A stretch of DNA of 64,000 bases. It comes from Limnomonas spitsbergensis (lineage: Eukaryota; Chlorophyta; Chlorophyceae; Chlamydomonadales). A program made the translations under genes and the position numbers. Below, piece by piece: positions 45,101 to 53,900 of this stretch (its first letter is position 1; each line of letters starts with the position of its first letter). The notes under the pieces were generated by a model that saw nothing but the letters and a program-made list of their open reading frames with translations, had not been told where the DNA came from and ran no database searches. The stretch covers positions 1,054,001 to 1,118,000 of the forward strand of contig JAYJMM010000021.1 in the NCBI GenBank assembly GCA_037349105.1. Reading direction: 5' to 3'.

Positions 45101-47572
45101 CCTCCACTTCGTGTCCCGCCGCGCAGTGAGGAGACCTCGCTGCTACTGCTACTGAGTGGGGGTAGCGGGTTTTGGTGAGAGTAAATATTTTTGGTAACCC
45201 CACGAATTAAATTTGGGTCCCAGACGCACCACGTCTTGCAGAAAAAAGACCCTTATTTTATTCTTGAGAAAAAAAAGGCCGCAACACGCTACGCAGATTG
45301 TTCAAGGCGGCCCGCCCGGTACAATCTGCGTAGCGTGTTGCAGCTTTTTTTTTGCCTCACACTCCAAAGGTGTTCCTCTCACCGAAAACCGCTACCCCCC
45401 ATAGTGGGGTGCGGGTTTCGGTGATCCTCCGCTAGGTGAGGGGGCCTCGTCTGCTTGCAGGCGAGGTACGCGGAGGGACACGTAGTGGAGGTACACCAAA
45501 ACCCACCCTCACACCAAAACCCCGCTCCTCCACTATGTGGTGGGCGGGTTTTTGGGGTACTTCCCACCGAAACCCGCTACCCCACATAGTGGGGTAGCGG
45601 GTTTCGGTGAAAGGGCCATTTTTAGTATTGCTAGTTTTTGTGCCTTAGTATCATTCTTATCTATTTTAATGTTAGCAGGTCCTATTATTTCGTACCTGAG
45701 CGTACCACTACATCGGATTACCCTCGTACTGCTACTACATTAGAATGGTTATTAGCAGCTACACCTTCTAGTCACGTATTCTCTCAATTACCTATTATTC
45801 GTTTTATCTATTTTTTATAAAAAAAAACCTAAATAATGTCGCACTGTGGGATCCGCCACGGTTCTATTAGCTAATAGATCCGGGGCCCAAAACCCGCCAA
45901 GTATGCTTCAAGCCATGTTGGTGAGGGAGGCAGACCCATGGACACTATCGGAGCCAAGCAGGATCCTATTCAGTTGAAATAAAACAACTCAAGGGCAGGA
46001 TGAATCTTGCAGGCCTCATACGGCCGGCTGCATCAAAAACCTGGCCGCTCTTCTAAACCCATGCTCACAGCCGGCTTCAAAACCTCCCCTCCCCGCCTAT
46101 GCCCCTAAATCTCCTGTCTCCCACACCTTATCTGATATCATCTCCTGATGTATTCCCAATCCACCGTACGAGTCAAAGTAAGAGCCATCCACCTCCTTTG
46201 CAGAGGCGCTGAGTGCAGCGGCGCCTTTCCCCCGCACGCTCCCCCGACTGCCCTCCTGGCGCGGAGGCGCCGCTGGTTGTGAGGACACAGCAGGCGGCTG
46301 GGAATTTGAGGCGCTGCTGCTGCCTACTTCAGGCACGTGGCTGCTGCCAGCTGCCCTAGATCCAGCAGCAGTCTCTGCAAGGGAGCGGAGGAGAGGAGGG
46401 AGGCCGAGCAGCATCACTGAATGCCATTCCAACACAGAAGTACAATACGTCTCCCCCCCCTGAATCAGACAAGCAGGCCACTCAAACTTACAAGTGCCCA
46501 ACTGCACCCCACAGCTGTCCATGGCAAACCGGACCACTTTCATTGTCCGAAACGGACGAAGTCGATTTGCTTTACTCTCTTTGCACGGGCATGCTCCGTG
46601 CTCCTCTTTCCCCCCTCCCCTTCCTTGTGGCAGCGTGCTCTTCTTCCCCCTCTTCTTTCTGGTCTGATCAGCCCCGCCTCACCTTCCTTCAGCTCCTCAG
46701 GCATGCAACTGAGTGCCAGGCTGGACAGGGCCTCCCGGAGTGCCTCGTTCTCATCGCGCAGCCTCTGTAGCGCCTCAGTCGCAGCATGCGACGAGAGAGG
46801 AGCACTGCTGCCAGGTAATGTCGCAGGAGCAACAGCCTGGTTGTCTGATGGGCCCTCACCCACACTTTTGGTCGTGGAGGACCTGAGGGGGACGTGCAGG
46901 AGAGGGATTCGGAGAGGGATGAGTCGTCTTCGGAAGATGACAAGCTCTCTGATGGTTATCATCTCTTGCCCTATTCTCTTTTACGCTTAAACCTCACGCC
47001 CCCATGCCCCAACCCAGTCCAGCATTTAACTCATCACTGCCATGCGATGCCTGCATGAGGTCCCATGTCACTGAGTGCCAGAGTTAGTGAATTGTCCATT
47101 CATATGGAATGGCATCTGGAATTCAGCCTCCATATGCAATGCTTCTGACTTACCTCCATGTGGTAACCACGTCCTCATAGTCATAGAAAAGCAGAGCATC
47201 GTCCTGCATGGCTGGCTTCAGGTACTCGTCGTTACCGCGCCATACCGCACCGACCGACGGGGACGCTAGGGCTGTCAGTGGGTCGGTGCCGGCCAGCACC
47301 TGCTGTCGAATCCAGTTGATGCACCGGAATATATCGTACTCATCAAGGCGTTCGCGAAGCGCGTACTGCCTGATGTCGAAGCCAAACGTGTCGCCGTCGT
47401 GTTTCATGGCGGCTTCGGGGCTGCTCAAGACTTTGTCGCTGAAGAGACTGCGGGCAGGCTCTTCCTCGCCATCGTCATCGCTTTCATTCCAGTCCTCCCA
47501 GGTTTCCTGATCTTGCTCATCCCCCGATTCACTGTTCGCAAGCAGAGTTTCCTTGTCGTAGACCTCGCCCAT
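39173..47572 (-). CDS. PRMT3: Protein arginine N-methyltransferase 3
   Basis: Minus-strand exons 47572-47154, 46882-46683, 46374-46127, 42534-42358, 41764-41669, 41291-41115, 40395-40276, 39974-39714 and 39367-39173 join in frame to 630 aa. The enzyme transfers methyl groups from S-adenosylmethionine to protein arginines (type I); the best known PRMT3 substrate is ribosomal protein uS5. The N-terminus is acidic ([16 protein letters not shown]), then a degenerate zinc-finger region (about 41-66), then [19 protein letters not shown], typical of PRMT3. A short coiled coil ([20 protein letters not shown]) and a Ser/Ala/Gln linker follow. The catalytic core has [17 protein letters not shown] (about 272-288), the SAM site VLDVGCGTG (311-319), double-E loop [11 protein letters not shown] (386-396) and THW loop (541-543). 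The long intron 3 (46126-42535) contains a mitochondrial DNA insertion. The start MGEVYDKE lies 370 bp from the divergent CSE1 start. Confidence 0.95.
39375..39600. repeat. Minisatellite GCAAGATGGGAGCAA..., last PRMT3 intron
   Basis: Irregular repeats of 'gggagcaagatggg' with interspersed 'gcatcagctgg(g/t)'. Minus-strand frames read as [14 protein letters not shown] repeats and are not coding. Confidence 0.8.
40995..41125 (-). repeat. About 28-bp tandem repeat of the exon-6 donor of PRMT3
   Basis: On the minus strand the true exon end and donor (TTCTGGAAG|GTAGGGGG at 41115/41114) are followed by four further copies of '..(c/g)gaag|gt(a/t)(a/g)gg', at about 41083, 41054, 41029 and 41001. The spacer 'acttgtgtc' is shared. 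Confidence 0.8.
41337..41367 (+). repeat. TTCAGGG short tandem repeat
   Basis: Four copies of ttcaggg plus ttaagaa in a PRMT3 intron. It resembles a variant telomere unit, but is too short to prove that origin. Confidence 0.6.
42605..42790 (-). pseudogene. LAGLIDADG homing endonuclease fragment (mitochondrial origin)
   Basis: The minus-strand frame contains [19 protein letters not shown], a clear first LAGLIDADG motif (LLGFVEAEG). It stops after about 12 more residues at the insertion edge, so only the N-terminal motif is left. Such enzymes are encoded in group I introns of algal mitochondrial genes such as cox1. It cannot be active as it stands. Confidence 0.8.
42905..42990. repeat. Palindrome in NUMT
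   Basis: gctttagagaaacagcggga ... tcccgctgtttctctaaagc. Arms of about 33 bp around an 'agcccagaggg' loop. Confidence 0.9.
43725..43812. repeat. Palindrome in NUMT
   Basis: cgcgctttttggaatcatca ... tgatgattctaaaaagcgcg. Arms of about 40 bp meet at cctcagggccctcagg. Mismatches in the arms suggest decay after insertion. Confidence 0.88.
44930..45020. repeat. Palindrome in NUMT
   Basis: gcgtctttagagaattggcg ... cgccaattctctaaagacgc, with the inner arms ggggcaaagtacaccctttagggtcgaccc in mirror form. Confidence 0.92.
45268..45352. repeat. Palindrome in NUMT
   Basis: aaaaaaaaggccgcaacacg ... cgtgttgcagctttttttt. Arms include ctacgcagattgt and acaatctgcgtag around a GC-rich loop. Confidence 0.88.
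45568..45611. repeat. Palindrome in NUMT next to the cox1 remnant
   Basis: accgaaacccgctaccccac followed by its exact complement gtggggtagcgggtttcggt. Arms of 20 bp with a 4-bp centre. Confidence 0.92.
45620..45819 (+). pseudogene. cox1: cox1 3'-end fragment (cytochrome c oxidase subunit I)
   Basis: The first frame reads [20 protein letters not shown], a hydrophobic stretch matching the last membrane helix of Cox1. After about 45695 the homology moves to another frame: [20 protein letters not shown], then a TAA stop, which is the LEWLL...H.F..LP tail of algal Cox1. The frame change and the missing upstream gene mark it as a non-functional remnant. It is AT-rich like mitochondrial coding DNA and unlike the nuclear genes here. 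Confidence 0.8.
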
Positions 47573-47942
47573 TCCTGGGTCTCAGCTGCACGAAAAGTTA
47601 GTGCGATAGGAAAGGAATAATCGCCGCTAGATAGAGCCGTGTAATCACCCAGGAAGTAACACGCTCCGAAAGCTCCGAAACACAGTTTCTTTTAGCTTTG
47701 AGAAACCATGCAATTTTTCAGCCTCTTTCTCATTGTCTAAGCTTATTTCTCTTCCGGAGTCATACATTTTAACAATTAATCCATACCGTCTTGTGGTTGT
47801 GAACTCTTGTAATCTTTGAAAGGCAACAGGGGCGTGGACAGATAGGATCGACATTGTAGACGCTAGTTTATTAAATCCGTTTCACCGAACACCATCACTT
47901 GTGCAGTGGACGATCTTCCCTGTTTGATTTTAAGATCTTCAT
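47573..47942. promoter_or_regulatory. Divergent spacer between PRMT3 (-) and CSE1 (+)
   Basis: 370 bp separate the two start codons, so both promoters and 5' UTRs must lie here. No TATA box or known element is evident. A 69-codon minus-strand frame (47645-47854) lies in the spacer; it has no recognisable family and I do not call it a gene. Confidence 0.6.
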
Positions 47943-50900
47943 ATGGAGCTCGCGGAATGCTTTCAGAACACACTCTCCCCGCAGAAAGTGGGTATTTGCC
48001 GACACAAAATTTAAATTGTTGGCGGCAAAGTGCTTATCGGTCTGCTTTGGGTTGCGAAGGAAATCATCCAGCATGCAGAGGCACAGCTCAAGGCAGCAGC
48101 CCAGTCTGCTGGTTTCAGCACCTCCGTCTTGAAGGTGGGGAAGTCTATCCCTGTTTGCCTCAGATCCATGCATGCCTTCATGGGCATGGGCAGAGACAGC
48201 TGCGATCAAGATCTATTCTCATGATGCGTCTACCACATGGAAGCAGGTCGTGGCGCATGAGGGCTTGGACACCTCAGTACGCCAGGCTGCTGCTGTCAAC
48301 TTCAAGAATCACGTCAAGTTCCGTTGGGTGAGAATTTGAACTCCTTCATGGTCAAGTCTTCATTCTGTGTACCTCTGCCGAGCCTGCCAGACCGATTCAT
48401 GCTCCTTTATCCTCCCACAGGCACCGTCAGAGGCTGATGCTTATGGAGGAGCGCAGGCCATCACTCAAATTGAGAAGGCAAGACAAGCTGCCGGTTGTGA
48501 ACATGGGTGAAGACTAGGGGATGTAGAAGAGTGGAACTTTGCACTCAGTTGCTGTTAGCTTCCTGTAGCATTCTTACAAATTAAGGCCTAGATTACAGTT
48601 GACATCCCCCACATTACAGTAGGATCTACATCCCCATTTGCTTTTTGGCAGCAGTGACGCACATGGGAGGCAGCATAACGCATGCCCCCTTTTCTCTTCT
48701 TCCTGTCCTCAGGACCAGATCAAAGGCCTGCTTCCCGGTCTCATGCTTAGCACGCCTCCTCTGGTTCAAGCCCAGCTGAGCGAAGCGCTGAGCATTGTCT
48801 GCGGACATGATTTCCCTAGGCAGTGGCCGAATCTCCTGTCAGAACTGGTGGAGAGGCTCAACACTAATGACCTCAAGACAATCAGCGGGGTGCTGGCCAC
48901 TGCCAACTCAATCTTCAAGCGTTACCGGTGAGTGTGCCTGTCTGGCATGAGGGTCTGGATTCACTGAGAGGCACTATAGCGGGTATGGATGAGTGTGGCC
49001 AGGCAGCGCTTGTGTGCAGGGGCATGCAAGCGCAGCCAGCCCACATGAAACACATGGGTCATTCTGTAAGAGACAGCTGCTGAATTAAGATGTAATAGAT
49101 GCCATTTGAACCATTTTGATGTTCACAATGTATGAATGTGCATGCCTTGTCAAGGTCGAGATTCCGTGTCATGATCGAACATACAAATCTCGTTGCCCCC
49201 TCCCCCACGCAACCACAAGCACACCCTTCCCTGGAAACCCCCTCCCGTCAGCAACCAGTACGGCTCGGACGCAATGGTCCAGGAGCTGGAGGGCTCCCAG
49301 AATATCTTCGCCACCCCGCTCCTGGCGACTACCCAGAAGCTGACGCTCATGATGCCCCAGGCCACGGATGTGCCCACGCTGAAGCTGCTGCTGGCCGCAG
49401 CCAGATACGCGTTCCGCATTTTCTTCTCTCTCAATGCACCGGGGCTAACGCCGGTGAGAGCCGCATGATGATTGGGGGCTCCTAGACTCCGAGAGGATGA
49501 GTGGCCGCTCCCCCTGACCTGCTGCAGCTGTATAGTAAACTGTGGTACCTGAAAGAGAGATGTGCGCATTTGATTTTTTTTAATCAGCATCGCTCCTTGA
49601 GCTCAACTGTGGGGTGGGTCACAAAATTCCCAACGCGGCATCACCCGCCCTGACACACCTCTCCTTGCAGCTGATAGAGAGACAGCTGAACAGGGTAGCC
49701 TGAGAGAGAGAATTGGGCATTGGGAACCTCTCTTCGCTCCACTACTGCGCTTGTCATTGGATCCCCATTTCCCTCTGCACCCGCCCTGACACACGTTTCC
49801 TCGCAGCTGATCGAGGGACAGCTAGACACCTGGATGGCCGAGTTCCACACCTTGATGTCTTACGAGAACGCAGCGCTGGATGAAAGCGACCCTGAGAAGG
49901 AGTCAGCACTGGACGCGGTCAAGTCAGCAGCATGCCAGGCAAGCGGGCAGCGCCTTGTTACTATATTACAAGAGGGCAGCGCCTTGTTACTATTCTCCAC
50001 CCCCTAAGTCTCTGGATCAGCGTTGTTCTCTTGCTGCGCCTCACAGAGAACGAAGGAATGACGCCCGACAAGCTTCTATATAACATGTATCTATGTTAGG
50101 TATAGAAGGGCATTAATCCTTCTCCCCTGGCTATGATGGGTGTTGAGCTGGGTGCCTATAGTTCAGCTTCAATATCTACACGCCCTTGTCCTGGTAGCTA
50201 CAAGGACCGAGGGTAGGACTTAACACAGCCAGGGCGCACTGGACCTGAGAGCTAGTGGGCTCGTTTTCCTCTGCCGTCTGCTTCCTTCTGTCACCTGCGA
50301 TTCTTGCTGCCCTCTTGCCTGCTACCAGCAGCACTCACAACCCCAAATCAACCGATGTAGATTCGGTTTTCAAAGCTGGTGATCCTGCCTTTCCCTTCTG
50401 CCACGACCCCTCCCTGCTGCCAGAAGAACTCATTTGCCTTTCCCCTCTGCTACCCCCTCCGCTGCTGCAAGCAGCACTCGCAACGCCTAATCACCAGATG
50501 TAGATACGGTTTTCAACGCTAGTGATCTTGCCTTTCCCTCTGCCCCCCCCCCTCCCTGCTGCCTCCTGCAGAACGTGAATCTCTTCATGGAGGTCAGTGA
50601 GGAGGAGTTTGCTAAGTTCCTGCCGACCTTCGTCACCGACGTGTGGGGGTTGCTGATGAAGGTGTCCCTAAAGCCAGGGCAGGTGAGACACACACAAGGG
50701 GGGTCATGGGTGGTGTGGGGGGGGGGAGTCAGCTCCTGCTGGAGCAGGTATCGAGTTTGTTAAGAGCAGGAGGGTCGCTTCACTTACCCTGATAAAACAT
50801 CTGATCGCTGATTGTGCCCTGGCAGAAGAGTTGTTTTGTTGTTGCCAGCTGGAGGGCTGTGTGAGGTCTTCTCTGCGTGTTGTGACTGTCCACCCCCTTT

Positions 50901-53900
50901 CTCCCTCCATCCCCTTAACCATGCTGCCACTCTCCTCCTCTTCCACTCCTTCTCAGCCTTGCCTCTCCCTCTCTCGCTTGACCCCTATGCCTTTCCTGGA
51001 TGTTCCATATCCTGGTTTGTTTTCCAACTGCCTGATTAGCTGCCTTTCCTGGGATGTTACAGATTATTTCTTACTGCCTGATTAGCTGCATTTCCTGGGA
51101 TGTTCCAGGACAACCTGGTGATGAACGCCATTCGGTTCCTCACCACGGTCAGCCGCAGCGTACACTACCAGCTGTTCAACAACGCGGGGGCGCTGCAGCA
51201 GATCTGTGAGAAGGTGGTCGTGCCCAACCTCAGGACGCGGGCAGAGGATGAAGAGGTGGGGGTGCCATATTGGTAATAAAAAATTCATCAAGGCAATTTT
51301 GAATGTATTACAACTTGAGAGAGAGCTCATCGGCACACACGTACGCTTATGCAAACAATGGGAACGAATGTGTGGAGGCATGCAGGGCGATTGCAGGACT
51401 GCATGTCTTTATCTTGAGCTGTGCCGTGTCTTTTGGCTGGGCCCTCTCCATGGGTTGTGATGCTGATTGAAGTGTCTGGAAGCATTGAGCCAGGAACTTC
51501 AGGTGCAGAGCCTGGACAAACAGCTTGGGGTATCCTGAATGCCCCATGCCTCATATAGCCACCCTTTGTGATGTTTGAGACCCCCAGTACGTATACAGCT
51601 GCAGGCGCCATTGCCTGTTGTCAGGTGATCCCGACCTTCCCCTCCCTTACACATATGGCCAGGTGTTCGAGATGAACCCTGTGGAATACATCCGCCGGGA
51701 TGCCGAGGGCAGCGACAGTGACACGCGCAGGCGCTCGGCGGCCGACCTGGTGCGCTCCCTCACCGAGAAGTTCCCGCAAGAGGTCACACAGCTTTTCACG
51801 GGATATGTGCAGGTAAGAGGGGGGAAGGGACTTAAGCCCCTTGCTGCAGGGCATGTTGGCCGAATATGCTGCCAACCTAGTCATTGCTGTCATAAACTCT
51901 ACACTTGCTGCCACAAGCCCCGCCCTTTTGCCCCTTGCTGCAGGGCATGCTGGCAGAATATGCTGCCAACCCCAAGGCCAACTGGAAGGCCAAGGACACC
52001 GCCATCTACCTGGTGCTGGCCCTCACTGTGCAGGGCAAGACAGGTAAGGGCAGCATGAGGGGGGGGAGAGAGGATAGGCCTGGCAACCTGAGGGGGGAGG
52101 GGGGAGACTGGATAGGCCCAGGGCAAGATATTTGATGGGCCGGAGCAAGATATTTGATGGGGCTGGGGCAAGATATTTTATGGACTTGGGGCGAGATATT
52201 CAATGGGCCTGGGGCAAGATATATTGTGTAAACTGCCGGCGTTTGCCTGACTTATGGATACATAGGGTAGAGTATCGGTATGCTGCAAGTGGGCCTGCTA
52301 GGAAGCTTAGGGGTTGAAGCTGGTGCCTCTAACCAAAGGACTGGGGAGGAGGTATGATTGGAATGCCAGGATGAGGCGCTGCCAGCGGGCGTGTGATCGG
52401 AGCAGGATATGTTCATGAGCCCTGAGATGGGACTTGCCCTGCCCCACCTGCCCCTGCCCCACCTGCCTGCCCCTGACCCTGACCCTGCGCCTGCCCCTGC
52501 CCCTGCCCCTGCCCCTGAGATGGGACCTGCCCCTGCCCCACCTGCCTGCCCCTGACCCTGCGCCTGCCCCTGAGATGGGACCTGCCCCACCTGCCTGCGC
52601 CTGCCCCTGACCCTGCGCCTGCCCCTGAGATGGGACCTGCCCCACCTGCCTGCGCCTGCCCCTGACCCTGCGCCTGCCCCTGAGATGGGACCTGCCCCAC
52701 CTGCCTGCGCCTGCCCCTGACCCTGCGCCTGCCCCTGAGATGGGACCTGTCCCTGCCCCACCTGCCTGCCCCTGCCCCTGCCCCTGCCCCTGCCCCTGCC
52801 CCTGCCCCTGCCCCTGAGATGGGACCTGAGATGGGACCTGCCCTGCCCCACCTGCCTGCCCCACCTGCCTGCCCCTGCCCCTGCCCCTGAGATGGGACCT
52901 GCCCCACCTGCCCCTGCCCCTGCCCCACCTGCCTGCCCCTGCCCCTGCCCCTGCCCCTGCCCCTGCCCCTGCCCCTGAGATGGGACCTGCCCCTGCCCCA
53001 CCTGCCTGCCCCTGACCCTGCGCCTGCCCCTGAGATGGGACCTGCCCCACCTGCCTGCGCCTGCCCCTGACCCTGCGCCTGCCCCTGAGATGGGACCTGC
53101 CCCACCTGCCTGCGCCTGCCCCTGACCCTGCGCCTGCCCCTGACCCTGCGCCTGCCCCTGAGATGGGACCTGTCCCTGCCCCACCTGCCTGCCCCTGCCC
53201 CTGCCCCTGCCCCTGCCCCTGCCCCTGAGATGGGACCTGAGATGGGACCTGCCCTGCCCCACCTGCCTGCCCCACCTGCCTGCCCCTGCCCCTGCCCCTG
53301 AGATGGGACCTGCCCCACCTGCCCCTGCCCCTGCCCCACCTGCCTGCCCCTGCCCCTGCCCCTGCCCCTGCCCCTGAGATGGGACCTGCCCTGCCCCACC
53401 TGCCTGCCCCTGCCCCTGCCCCTGAGATGGGACCTGCCCCTGCCCCTGAGATGGGACCTGCCCCTGCCCCACCCGCCCCTGCCCCTGCCCCTGCCCCTGC
53501 CCCTGAGATGGGACCTGCCCCTGCCCCACCTGCCTGCCCCTGCCCCTGCCCCTGCCCCTGCCCCTGAGATGGGACCTGCCCCTGCCCCACCTGCCTGCCC
53601 CTGCCCCAACCCCTGCCCTTGAGATGGGACCTGCCCCTGCCCCACCTGCCTGCCCCTGCTCCTGCCCCTGCCCCTGCCCCTGCCCCTGCCCCTGCCCCTG
53701 CCCCTGCCCCTGCGCCTGCCCCTGAGATGGGACCTGCCCTGCCCCACCTACCTGCCCCTGCCCCTGCCCCTGAGATGGGACCTGCCCCTGCCCCACCTGC
53801 CTGCCTCCTCAGGAGCCCAGGGCGCAACAGCGACCAACCAGCTGGTCAATGTGCACGACTTCTTCACGTCCCAGGTGGGAGGACCTGAGGGGGAGGACGG

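Larger units (their letters stand above)
42612..45893. other. Nuclear insertion of mitochondrial DNA (NUMT) in PRMT3 intron 3
   Basis: This block differs sharply from its surroundings. It is packed with GC-rich palindromes and at least ten copies, in both orientations, of 'taccgtctgggacccaaatttaatt'. Its ends carry a LAGLIDADG endonuclease fragment (left) and a cox1 3' end (right). Such palindrome-filled organelle DNA is known in chlamydomonadalean algae. Before 42611 and after 45893 the sequence reads as ordinary intron. The PRMT3 reading frame continues correctly across it from exon 3 (46127) to exon 4 (42534). The boundaries are estimates from the change in character. Confidence 0.82.

Noticed and set aside
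42612..45893. Assembly join of a mitochondrial contig into nuclear DNA
   Set aside because: Cannot be fully excluded, but PRMT3 exons on both sides join in frame and in order, and a related piece lies in a second nuclear intron, which favours a real insertion.
47645..47854. 69-codon minus-strand frame between PRMT3 and CSE1
   Set aside because: Lies in the divergent promoter spacer and has no recognisable family or splice support.
52252..53827. Minus-strand frames over 500 codons rich in Gly, Gln and Ala
   Set aside because: Open only because of the CCCCTG array in CSE1 intron 11; all three frames are open, as expected for a repeat.
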